From Phalacrocorax aristotelis (Eukaryota > Chordata > Aves > Suliformes > Phalacrocoracidae): a DNA stretch of 64,000 bases. Positions 44,222-54,600 of the stretch are shown here, in pieces. The number at the start of each line of letters is the position of its first letter. Positions within the stretch are counted from its first letter, which is position 1. The notes beneath the pieces are model-generated. The model searched no databases. It had not been told where the DNA came from and saw only the letters and a list, made by a program, of their open reading frames with translations. The stretch is from NCBI RefSeq assembly GCF_949628215.1, contig NW_027441288.1, positions 372,001-436,000 on the forward strand, written 5' to 3'. The position numbers and the translations under genes were made by a program.

Positions 44222-47200
44222 TCAGTTTAGTGTTTGCTTCATGTTCTGAAATTTTTCACTTGATTGTGGTCTCCAGGGTGTATGCAGGTCCCATTTTCTA
44301 CCCAAAATGTTATTAATTTGTTGAAGTACCTCTGCAAAAAAATGTGGTGCTCTATCAGAGGACATTCCCGTTGGCACTCTAAATCTTGGTATTATTTCCT
44401 TCAGCAACGTCTTAACTACTACTCTAGCTTTGTCGGTGCAGCACGAGAAAGCTGCTGGCCATCTAGAAAATTTGTCAATCAGCACTGACAAATACTGCTC
44501 TATCTATTTTGTCTGGGTAACTCAGAGAACTTAATTTGCTAATAATTTCCGGGAGAATTTTTTGTTTTGTTACTCCTAAAGGTTGTTTCCTTTGGTTCAG
44601 GGGATTATTTCTAGGACAGATTGGACACTTAGCTACTATGGGTTTAACTATTCTTGTCGTGCCTACACACGCTACAGATGTTTTTCAACTCAAAACCGTA
44701 GCGCCTACACCCTAATGTGTTTGCTCATGGTTTTCTTTTGCAAGTTCTGTCATAACTTGTGGGGTGGTTGTTGTTATTACTTGTTTTTCTGGTGTTACCT
44801 ACCATCTCTGTGTTTTGTGATGCTTCCAATTGTTCTGCTAATTGCTCATCCAATTTATTATATCTCGGTTTCAACTTTGGAATTCTGATCTGTTTTACTG
44901 GTACTAGTGCAAGGATACCTTGCTCTGCAGTCCTCTTTGCAGCTTTATCGGTCAGTCGTTTGCTTATGTTTACAGCCGTCTGGCCAAATTGATGAGCTTT
45001 GCAACGCTTTACCGCCACTTCTTTAGGTTTCTGCACGTCTTCCGGAAGTTGGAGAATTTCTTCTTTATGCTGTATTGATGATTCTTGGGCTGATGGCAGT
45101 CCTTTCTCCTTCCCAATAGCTCCATGATCGTGGATCACACCAAATGCACGTTTGGAATCAGTCTAGATATTTATCCTTTGTCCTTCTGCCATTCGCAGAG
45201 CTCGCTTCAATGCTACCAATACTGCTTTCTGTGCTGAGGTGTTTGCAGGCAGCACCCCTGACTCCATTCCCTCGGCGGCGATAACGACAGCATATCCGGC
45301 CATTCGCTTCTCTTCTCGCCCAGAGCTTCTTCCATCTGTAAACAACTCCAGATCAGGATTTTCCCAGAGGTTTGTGTCTCAGGTCTGGTCTGCTGGAATA
45401 GACTTGTTCAATAGTTAGCAAGCGATCGTGTTCTAAATTGTCCGTAAGGTTTTCTGTTGTTAAAAACATAGCAGGATTCAGTATAGCAGTAGTCTTCGAT
45501 TCCACATCGTCTTGTTCTAACAGAACAACTTGATATTTCAACATTCTGCTAAGGGATAGCCAACGACCCCCCTTTTGTTCTAAAACAGTCACCGCTATGT
45601 GCGGGACATATACTGTCATCTTCTGTCCCATTGTTAACTTTGGGGCTTCCCGGATCGGCAGCGCTGTTGTTGCTACTGCCCGTAAACACCTAGGCCATCT
45701 TTTACTCGCGTGGTCAGGTTGTTTGGAGAAGTAGCCCACAGGTCTCTTCCAGGTTCCCAGTCGCTGTGTCAGCACTCCAAGGGCTAAATGTTGTCTTTCG
45801 TGGACAAACAACTGAAAAGGTTTAGCGAAATCAGGTAGGCCTAATGCAGGGGCCATCATCGAGGCTCTTTTCAGTTCTTTGAATGCCGTTTGGCATCCGG
45901 GCGTCCAGGTTAAATATTTATCCTTTTGAGTCTTTCAATGCCTCAAATAATGGTTTTACATACAGTCTATAGTTCAGAATCCAGAGCTGATGCTATTTCA
46001 TTGTTTTCAGAAAAGCTCTCAGTTCCTTCGGGCTGCTAGGTTCGGGAATTTGACAAATAGTTTCTTTCTTTTCACTTTCTAATTGTCTTTGTCTTTGAGA
46101 TATTTCAAATCCTAAATAAATGGCTGCTTCTTTTCCTATTTGGGTTTTGTTTCTGGAAACTCCGCATCTTCCTTGGCCCAGAAAATTTAAAAATTTCAAA
46201 ACATTTTTCTTTACTTTGTGCCGCTATCAGAATGTCATCCGCATTCTGTAACAAGATGCCTCTCCCTGGGTTCTGTTTTTTCTATATCTCTAATTTTTTT
46301 TTGCCAGCTGAGTCTCAAGTATCGTAGGACTATTTTTAAATCCTTGTGGAAGTACGGTCCATGGTAGCTGTGTCTTTCATTCTGTGGTGGGGCTTTCCCA
46401 TTGCAAAGCAAATAGGCTTTGACTTTTTATGCCTGGAGGTATGCAAAAGAAGGCGTCCTTCAAATCTAGTACAGTAAACCATTTATGCTCCTCCTTTAAA
46501 AGAGGTCAGTAAAGTGTATGGATTAGCTACTACCGGATGTATATCTTGGACCACCTGATTTATAGCCCTTAAATCGTGAACTAGCTAATACTCTTTGCCT
46601 CTAGATTTCTTTACTGGCGACACAGGAGTACTATATTCTGATTCACATTCCACTAAAAGCTCATATTCTGAAAAATTTTATAATTAACTTCTGTAATCCT
46701 TTTCGAGCCTCTCGCTTAATAGGGTATTGTTTTTGTCTTACGGGCTTGGCTCCAAGCTTTAAGGTTACTTTTACCGGCTCTGCCCACTTAGATCGCTCCG
46801 GAGCTCCGCTCGCTCAAACCAAAGGAATTACTACGTTTTCCACTTCCTCGGGAACCCGTTCCTCCCTGGAGGAATCCTGTAACATAAACGCTCTCGCCTC
46901 TGTGGCTTTTGATTCTGGTATTAGTGATTTAATCTCTCCATCTTTAAAAGTTACTTGAGCATCTAATTGACCTAATAGATCTCGTCATAACAGAGGCAGT
47001 GGACATTCAGGCATATGCAGAAACTGGTGAGTTGCCCATTGCTTCTCCAATTTAAACTTTAATGGCTCTGAGAGGGGCTAATTTTTCTTTGCCCTGTTGC
47101 GCTAGCAACATCTACTGATTTATGATCAAATTTCTCTTCACGTGTATTCAATACCAAATAAGTGGCTCCCGTATCTACCAAAAATTCTATTTCTTCATTC

Positions 47201-47246
47201 CGTAGCTTCAGTGTAACCAGGTGTTCAGCTAGGGTTGATTCCCCTG
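44222..47246 (-). pseudogene. pol: ERV-B pol remnant, copy 2
   Basis: Same broken pol as copy 1, including the asparagine in place of the active-site tyrosine of RT, the integrase glutamine, and the terminal TGA. The frame over the RNase H/integrase linker (44725-45138) is longer than in copy 1 (12191-12532) because of a 2-base deletion. Confidence 0.9.
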
Positions 47247-47278
47247 GTCTCCTTCATGCCAAGCTACTTCAAGCATTT

Positions 47279-48207
47279 AACCCAGATCTCTGGATTCAGG
47301 TTGTTCTAGTTTCTGAAGGTTGTTTTCTCTCCCCCCGCCCCCATCTGGGGCTGATTGTCTTATGAATATAGAGACCAGCTGAATTGCTTTTTCTGGTTTT
47401 TCTGGGTTCAAATGAGTATATTTTCTGGTGGTCACCTTCAGTCTTTCCATAAAGGCTGAAGGGGACTCACTTAATTCTTGTCTCACTTCATAAATTTTGA
47501 CCAATTTATTGCTTTTGGCATTGCTTGTCTTACTCCAAATAAAATCTCTCTCTGACATCTAGTCAACATTCCCCTGGGTCGTGGCTGATTAGGGTCCCAC
47601 TCGGGATTTGTAGATGGAAAATTCTTATTCATTGTTCTCTGTAAATTCCTGTTAGCATGTGCTCCCTGCACCTGCCTTCTGGCTGTATTCCATACTATTT
47701 TCTTGTCAGTTTCATCAAGTGAAGTATCCAGTATCACAAGTAGAGCAACACTCTTTCAAGTTCTCACCACGTTTTCCTCTTTTCAGAAACATTGCCGTAG
47801 AATCTTGTGGACATACCTCACGCTGTTTCTGCTGCTCGGGATGATTCCACGGTGTAAAGAACAAATCAACATATGCCACTTCTTCCCATTTGCCTTCCCT
47901 TTTTACAAAACAACATTAATTGCAAGATGGTACGATATTGCAATGTCTCGTGTTCTGGCCATTTGTGCCCACCTTCCAATTGATACGTTGGCCACCAATG
48001 ATTGCAATATTCAATTAATGGTTTCCGAGTTAGTGGGTCACCGCCCCCGACGTCTTTCCAGTGCTTCAAAATACATCGCAAAGGTGTTCTCTGTGGGATA
48101 GGTTTCCTACTCAGTAATGCTCCCGTCTCCCAGTCGACTAGTAGTTGTGATAGTGCACTATCACAAATACTAGTCAGAGGGACTCCAACCCCCGTTAGAG
48201 GTCTCAC
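47279..48207 (-). pseudogene. gag: ERV-B gag remnant, copy 2
   Basis: Same matrix and capsid pieces and frameshifts as copy 1. One residue differs in the capsid piece (proline-glycine-proline versus proline-arginine-proline near 47580). Confidence 0.88.
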
Positions 48208-48598
48208 TGGAAATCTGCCACTGGGATCTGTAGCCCCCTGCTAGATATCCCTGGAGACTTCAACCCCCTGTTGAAGACTCCCCTACCCTCGGGTCCCGCT
48301 CCACAGGCTTTCGCCTAGCAGAGACTTACCAACCGCGGCACCTCTTGGCCCCGACCCTGCGTGGCTTTCGCCGCGCCTTACGGGCAGGCCTGTGGGACTC
48401 AAACCCGCTATCCTATCCTATGTGGGAAACTAACCCCACGTATTATTCTACCTAAGTTTCTTCTTCAAAGAATGCCTTGTTTACCTCAATCCAGGGGATC
48501 TTGCTCAGAATTCTCTGGCCCGGGGATCGGAAGCTCTCCCGGAGAATTCCTCGGGGCCGGCTGCAGATCCCACGGATCCGTCGAGATTCAAAAGCAGG

Positions 48599-48616
48599 TT
48601 CCCACCTGGGGTGCCA
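48599..48616 (-). other. ERV-B primer-binding site, copy 2
   Basis: Identical to the site at 8705-8722; tentative tRNA-Lys type. Confidence 0.55.
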
Positions 48617-48620
48617 AAAC

Positions 48621-49198
48621 TGTTACCGAAAAACGCGTTAAAATCGGAAACGACTCCTCAACACCAATTTAGTATTAAAGAGCAGGCATTCTATATTCAC
48701 GGCGCCGGATGCACGGGGGATCGCTCCTCCTGGCGTGCGTACCTCACGCACCTTTCCTGTACAATTTGTAGATGAAAATTTTACATACTCATACATAGTC
48801 ATTATTGTCTTGTCTAGCGATGGGTACAAACTTGCTCGTTCCGTATGTCAATCACTGCGCAGGCTCGGTTGTCCTCTTCCGTTGTTCTCTTCTGAGTAGG
48901 TGGTGTTACTTGGGTCGGTGGTGGTCTGTGAGTCGGTGGTCGCGATCTCCCCCTGCCGGAATTACCTTTTAGCTTCTCGGCTCTTACTCTTGGCAGTCTT
49001 GGCTAGTTTTCTCAGTCCGCTAAGCGAAACCGCGTTTTGTCATCCTTTTCTGACAGAAGCACGTTGTCTGTTGTTCTGCTGACATTAACGATCGCCTAGG
49101 CACTAAAATGCAGATCGACAGGTGCGCTGATTGGTACGCTCCATGTTCCCGTAATGGAACACCGTCTCTGGTTGGTTGATTTCATCGCTTTGGTTACA
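48621..49198 (-). repeat. ERV-B 5' LTR, copy 2
   Basis: A 578-bp LTR with the 5'-type markers (lost polyadenylation signal, CACCACCTACTC insertion, doubled AACC). Confidence 0.93.
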
Positions 49199-49202
49199 CC
49201 TG

Positions 49203-50397
49203 TTCCTGTTGTTCGGTTTCTTCTTTTTTGGCTTTGTGTGATTCTCTCTGTGATTCTGTTTTTCTCTGCCTCACTTTTCCCAGCTCCCCGTCCCTCACTT
49301 TTAATGCCCGTTATCCTTCACCAGCACACTCTCCCTTGGTTCCCATCCTCGTTTCTGAATTCCTCCTGCTTTGCCACGTAGCCCGTGACTTTTTTCTTAA
49401 TCTCTCTCTGTCTGCCTCAACGCTCCCCCCGTGCTTTTTAATTCGTCTTCTCTGCTCTGTACCCTGCTACTGTTCTTGCCTTTCTGAGTTCTTCTCTGTC
49501 CAGCTCCCTTTCCCTATTCATGAATTCCTGTTCTTCCTGCAGCCACCGCTGTTCCCTGTGACCTCCATCTCTCTCTGTCCAGCTCCCTGTCCCTAGGTTT
49601 TAATTCCTGCCTCTGCCCGCTGTAGCCTGTCTAGATGTTTCTCTCGGCCTCTCTCTCTGTCCGGCTCCCTCTCTCTGTGTTCTAATTCCACGTTCTCTGT
49701 CACGTGGACCCGTGCTATTTGTTTGTCCTCATCTCTCTCTGTCCAGCTCCTTGCTGCGACGTTTTATTTCCTCATTTCCTCCCTCTCTGTCTTTGTAGCC
49801 CATTGCTGTTGGTTTGTTTTTTTCTTTTTTTTCACTTGTTTCTTCATGTGTCTCTGTCTGCCTCCCAGTCCCTGATCTTTAATTCCTCCTTCCCTGTAGG
49901 CCGCTGTTCCTTTTTTCCATTCTACATTGTGTTCTCTTTGGTCTCGTGTTCTTATTCATTGATTCCCTCCTCGCCGCCCTGTGGCTTGTCCCCATTTTAT
50001 TGTTGCTTCTCTCTCCCTCTCTCTGGCTTCTTGCCCCTGTTTTTAAAATTCCTCCCTCTCTTCTCTCTTCCCTGTAGGCCGTGTGATCTTTAGCCTTTCT
50101 CCATCTCTTTCTGCCCAGCTCTCTGTGTCTATTCATTAATTCTTCCCTCTCTGCCCTGTAGCCTGTAGCTTCTGTCCTTTCTCCATCTTGCTGTCCCTGG
50201 CTCCCCCGTGACCCTATGCTAGAATTGTTTCTCTCTTCTCTCCGTACGCATTGCGATTCCTTTTGCTCTCTGTCTCCCTTTGGTTTTTTTCTTTTTTTTT
50301 TTTCTGGCTCCCTGTCCCTAATTCTTAATTCTCTGCCTTCTCGTGCCCCATGGTTTGTTCTGTGGGGTTCTCTCGCGGTTCCCTCGCAGTTCCCTCC
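49203..50397 (-). repeat. Purine-rich degenerate minisatellite, unit D2
   Basis: Inverted counterpart of 6926-8118, nearly identical to 39371-40564. Confidence 0.88.
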
Positions 50398-50622
50398 AGT
50401 CCATACTGGGCTATATTGGTCTAGTCCATACTGGGCTATATTGGTCTAGTCCATACTGGGCTATATTGGTCTAGTCCATACTGGGCTATATTGGTCTAGT
50501 CCATACTGGGCTATATTGGTCTAGTCCATACTGGGCTATATTGGTCTAGTCCATACTGGGCTATATTGGTCTAGTCCATACTGGGCTATATTGGTCTAGT
50601 CCATACTGGGCTATATTGGTCT
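50398..50622 (-). repeat. 25-bp VNTR, 9 copies (unit D2)
   Basis: Exactly nine units, versus four at the two paralogous positions, so expansion followed unit duplication. Confidence 0.94.
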
Positions 50623-50686
50623 GTCCCGGCTTCCTCCCACTTCTTTCCCAGTGCCTCACAGTAGGTCCCGGTTCCGTCCATGGGAT

Positions 50687-50740
50687 GAACTGTGAGGGGA
50701 CTGTGAGGGAACTGTGAGGGGACTGTGAGGGAACTGTGAG
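50687..50740 (-). repeat. 11-bp satellite, about 5 copies with variant
   Basis: Alternating AACTGTGAGGG and GACTGTGAGGG units, a two-unit pattern not seen in the long array. Confidence 0.88.
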
Positions 50741-51022
50741 TAGGGGGGCGGCCCCCCGGGCCCCAGCCCCCCCCCCCCCGCCTGGGGCCAGGGCCCCGCG
50801 GCCGCCGGCCCCTTCCTCCTCTGCCCGCTCCCGTCGCAGACGGCTCGGTATGTGTCACGAGCGGCAGCCCCGTTCAGCAGCTCTCGGAGGGCGCGCGGCT
50901 CTGGCCGCCCGTGACCGGGGCCCGCAGGGGTTTCCCGCTCGCTCCGAGAAGGCGCTGGCCCCGAGCCGGCGCGTCCCGCCCCGCCCGGCCCTCGGCGCCC
51001 TCGCGAGCTGAGCGCGGCCCGG

Positions 51023-51039
51023 CCAGCAGGGGGCGCTGG
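51023..51039 (+). promoter_or_regulatory. Consensus CTCF motif (D3)
   Basis: CCAGCAGGGGGCGCTGG inside the D3 CpG island. Confidence 0.75.
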
Positions 51040-52019
51040 CGCTCACCGGCTGGGCGCGGTGGCGGGGCCGGTGGGGGCCGTTCCTTCCGGCCGCCCTTTA
51101 AGGGCCGCCCCGCGGGGCTCGGGCTTCCGGTGGCGCGTGCGCGGCGCGTCGGAGCGGGGGCGGGAGCGGTGCGTGTGGAGGCCGAAGGGCCGGTGCGTGT
51201 GGCGGCCGGGTCGCGAGGCGTCCCTGTGCGGTGCCGGGGCCCCTCTGCGGCCCGGCGTGGGAAGCCCGCGGCCGGCGGAGCCTGCTCGGAGCTGGGCGGG
51301 GAGCGCCGCGGCGGTCCGGCCGCCGGCAGCCATCCCCTGCGGTGGCCGGCAGCCCCTCGGGACGCCTGGAGGCCTGGCGGTGCCCGAGCCTCGCCTGCGG
51401 CAGCCGCCTGAGAGAGCAGCGCGGCCGTGTCCGGGGGCCGGAGAGCGCTGGTGGGTGAGTTTGGGCAGCGGGGGGCGGGTGTGTGTCTCCGGGCGGGGCC
51501 GGGGGGCTCCGTGCCCCGCAGAGGAGCCCCGGTCGGGCATCGTTCGCTTCCGAACAATGCAGGTCTGTCCCTGGTTATTTTCTGTGTACAGTGTTTCGGG
51601 CCACCTGAAAGCCTTTGGCCGGGTAGGTTTGGTGCGGGGCGATGGCAGGTGTGGACCCTGAAAGATCTCGGGTGGGGGGCGTGGGAGGTATTTCTTGCCT
51701 TAAAACTCTGAGCCCACCTCGTGTGTCATGTCGTGTTATCATGTCGTGAGTCTCGTGACTGTGGCAAATGGCTGAGTCGGGCGTTTTCTGATAACTAACT
51801 TCTGAACGTGTGCGTGTGTAGGCACGGGGAGATTTGTGCAGGGTGACGGAGCCCCTTGTGCTTCTGTGCTAATGTCTACCTGTTCTAGACCTCCAGTGTT
51901 GGAAAGCCTTTGTTTAGTGCCTAGTTGTGGCTGCGTAACTGCTGTTGCGCCTGCAGCTGTGCTCGCAGGGATGCTGGGTGGCTCCGCATCAAACCGGCCG
52001 CCGGGCGGCCGGGTTGTGG

Positions 52020-52044
52020 CGCAGAGCATGCCGGGAGCTGTATT
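52020..52044 (-). promoter_or_regulatory. Single ZNF143-like motif (D3, AATACA form)
   Basis: Only the weaker AATACA version remains. The canonical ACTACA copy present in D1 and D2 is missing, consistent with loss of one tandem unit. Confidence 0.6.
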
Positions 52045-52399
52045 CCTGGCGCAGTGGCTGCCGGCCCTGTCACGTGGTTCGCCGGGCGTGGCGGGAGGCG
52101 CGGTCTTCCGGCGCTCGGGTGCCGGGCGGCCGTGGCGCGTACGGTACGCGAGGTGTATTTTTGGGGTTGGCTTCGTGTTGATTACTGGGGGCTTGCGGGT
52201 GCGGCCGCTTCCCGAGAAGCGGTGAGTTCCCCGGGAGCTGACAGAAGGGAAGAGGGAAAGGAGGAGGACGATGACCTTTTCCCCGTGCCCAGGGCGCAGA
52301 TGATGGCCGCCTCCCCGGCCCACCGGAGGTCCCGCTCAGCCTCCCCTGGCCCCCCTTGCCCCGTGCGCCTGCCCCCAGCTCCGGCACCTCCCCATAAGC

Positions 52400-52996
52400 G
52401 TGCTGCATAGCCTTAGGCCGCCCCCAGGCCCTGTCGTGAAGGCAGCAAGCCGTCCCTCAAGCGCACTGGATTCCCCCTTGGCGCAGGGGCCCTTAGCAGT
52501 AGCGTGGGGAGGGAGCGGTGTGTCCAGAAGCCCCTGCGGAAGGAGAGGCTTTGGCCAGGGTCGATCGACGGTAATGACGGTCGCTGTTTCTTCTTTCCCT
52601 CTCCCAGAGACCGTGCTGAGGACGTGGTTGTCTGTCCTTCCCCTGGGGATGCCGTTGCCTGCGGCCGTCTCAGGCTCGCGTGGCTTCTCTCTGCCCGTCC
52701 TCGCCGTCCTCGCAGCGCAGGGCCGAAAAGGGATAGACAAAGCCCTTCCCGGCTGCGGACAGGAGCTGCCTCGGCTGAAGCTGGAGACGCCAACGAAAGG
52801 TAAAGAAGAAGAAACTGAAGGTGCTCTGGCTGCCAGCTGCCTTCCTGCCGCAGGCAAGAGAGAGCCTGTCCCTGCAGGTGGGGGAGGAAGGATCCCCCTT
52901 CATAGCCCGCAGCGGGCCAGGCCACCAACGTGCACCGTAGGGTCTGTACGCGTAACCCGGAGTTGGGTACGGGCGTGTAGTGCACGAGCGAGCTAG
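52400..52996 (+). CDS. Unrecognised 198-codon open frame in D3 (doubtful gene)
   Basis: Counterpart of the D1 frame. It is open throughout, ending TAG near 52994. A TTTCCCTCTCCCAG acceptor-like tract near 52605 suggests only the C-terminal part could be exonic. No recognised domain. Confidence 0.25.
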   Translation: MLHSLRPPPGPVVKAASRPSSALDSPLAQGPLAVAWGGSGVSRSPCGRRGFGQGRSTVMTVAVSSFPLPETVLRTWLSVLPLGMPLPAAVSGSRGFSLPVLAVLAAQGRKGIDKALPGCGQELPRLKLETPTKGKEEETEGALAASCLPAAGKREPVPAGGGGRIPLHSPQRARPPTCTVGSVRVTRSWVRACSARAS

Positions 52997-53270
52997 GCTA
53001 CGTGCCTAGGAAGCCTCATCTGGTAAGAGCTGTAAGACACCCACGTATTCTCTTCAGGTGGAGGACGGCCTAGAGTCTGGAGCTGCAGAAGAGGCAGGGA
53101 GGAGAGGAGGGGAAAGAAGCATCTGAACGGCTAAATTGTGCCAGCAGCGCTGAGAGCGAGAGTCGCGGTGAGTCCTGGGCCACTGGGGCCCCGTTGCCTC
53201 TCTTGTACGTCCTGGGCCCTCCCTGTCTCTCCCCCGGCCCCCTCTCTTTCCTTACCTGCTGCAAAATTAT

Positions 53271-53502
53271 TTTTTTTTGCGCCCCCCCCCGCACCTTCTT
53301 TCTCCGTCTGGCTCTGAGTGTCTCCCTGCCTCCCCATCTTTTCAGTCCTCCCTCTCTCTGTCCTGTAGCCTGTGGCTCCTTTTTCTTTCTCCGCCTCTCT
53401 CTGCCTGGCTCTGGCTCCGTTTTTTTTTCTTTTTTTATTCCTCCTGCTCTGTCCTGTAGCCTGTCGGTGTTTTGTTGTTCTCTGGCTCTCTTGATCTGAC
53501 TC
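53271..53502 (-). repeat. Purine-rich minisatellite, unit D3
   Basis: Inverted equivalent of 13751-13995, cut off from its other half by loss of sequence beyond the LTR stub. Confidence 0.85.
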
Positions 53503-53506
53503 CCTG

Positions 53507-53762
53507 TGTTACCGAAAAACGCGTTAAAATCGGAAACGACTCCTCAACACCAATTTAGTATTAAAGAGCAGGCATTCTTTATTCGCGGCGCCGGATGCAC
53601 GGGGGATCGCTCCTCCTGGTGTGCGTACCTCACGCACCTTTCCCGTACAATTTATAGATGAAAATTTCACATACTCATACATAGTCATTATTGTCTTGTC
53701 TAGTGATGGGTACAAACTTGCTCGTTCCCTATGTCAGTCACTGCGCAGGCTCGGTTGTCCTC
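53507..53762 (-). mobile_element. ERV-B LTR stub fused to satellite
   Basis: Starts at the same site (CCTG then TGTTACC) but ends after GGCTCGGTTGTCCTC, where satellite begins. It is mosaic: TTTATTCGCGGCGCC at the start is 3'-type, while GATGAAAATTTCACATACTC and CATAGTCATTATTGTC are 5'-type. The exchange lies between about 53595 and 53655, a different place from the solo LTR in P. Confidence 0.88.
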
Positions 53763-53766
53763 CCAG

Positions 53767-53832
53767 TACAGTGTGGGGAACGGGGACGTACAGTGTGGGG
53801 AACGGGGACGTACAGTGCGGGCAACGGGGACG
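53767..53832 (+). repeat. 22-bp tandem repeat, 3 copies
   Basis: Three units beginning GTACAGTGTGGGGAACGGGG, the last with two changes. It sits exactly at the LTR/satellite junction and is not seen elsewhere in the window. Confidence 0.88.
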
Positions 53833-54134
53833 TACCAGGATCTACTGGGTTGTACTGGGAGGGAACTGGGACGTACTGGGAGGCTCTACAATGTCCTGGG
53901 ATGTCCTGGGATGTAGTGTGGAGGAACTAGGATGTACAGGCTTGTACTGGGTTGTACCGGGTGGAACTGGCAGGAATTTGGGATGTACCAGGATGTACTG
54001 GGAGGTAAGTGTTATGTACTGGGAAGGAACTGGTAGGGAACTGGGATGTACTGGTATGTACTGGGAGGGCAGTGTTATGTACTGAGGGTAACTGGGACGT
54101 ACTGGGATGTGCTGGGAGGGAACTGTGAAGTACT

Positions 54135-54302
54135 GGGATGTACTGGGAGGGAACTGGGATGTACTGGGAGGGAACTGGGATGTACTGGGAGGGAACTGGG
54201 ATGTACTGGGAGGGAACTGGGATGTACTGGGAGGGAACTGGGATGTACTGGGAGGGAACTGGGATGTACTGGGAGGGAACTGGGATGTACTGGGAGGAAA
54301 GT
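54135..54302 (-). repeat. 21-bp dimer subarray, 8 copies
   Basis: Alternating GGGATGTACT and GGGAGGGAACT (10-mer plus 11-mer), nearly perfect for eight units. Confidence 0.9.
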
Positions 54303-54330
54303 GTTGGGAATTGGGATTTACTGGGAGGGA

Positions 54331-54600
54331 ACTGGGATGTACCGGGATGTACCGGGACATACTGGGATGTACCGGGATGTACCGGGACATACTGGGATGT
54401 ACCGGGATGTACCGGGACATACTGGGATGTACCGGGATGTACCGGGACATACTGGGATGTACCGGGATGTACCGGGACATACTGGGATGTACCGGGATGT
54501 ACCGGGACATACTGGGATGTACCGGGATGTAGTGGGACATACTGGGATGTACCGGGATGTAGTGGGACATACTGGGATGTACCGGGATGTAGTGGGACAT
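54331..54600 (-). repeat. 30-bp subarray made only of 10-mers, 9 copies
   Basis: Nine exact 30-bp units: ACTGGGATGT, ACCGGGATGT, ACCGGGACAT. In the last three the third decamer is AGTGGGACAT. No 11-mer occurs in this array. Confidence 0.93.

Larger units (their letters stand above)
43585..49198 (-). mobile_element. ERV-B provirus, copy 2
   Basis: An inverted, nearly identical copy of 8123-13746 (5,614 versus 5,624 bases). It shares the site, the 4-bp duplication (CCTG at 43581-43584 and 49199-49202) and the same frameshifts, stops and missing envelope. Differences seen by eye are few: a G/C change in gag (near 47590), a 2-base deletion near 44805 that lengthens one frame, and about 10 bases missing from the leader. 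It is therefore a duplicate of one insertion, not a second integration. Confidence 0.94.
50741..53270 (+). other. D3 composite gene fragment
   Basis: Same layout as D2. It lacks one of the two ZNF143-type copies, keeps the 198-codon frame open (52400-52996), and shares the ATC in place of the promoter ATG with D2 (about 51331). CpG-island promoter at 50850-51460. The sharing of ATC by D2 and D3 but not by D1 or P suggests D2 and D3 are closest relatives. Confidence 0.65.
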
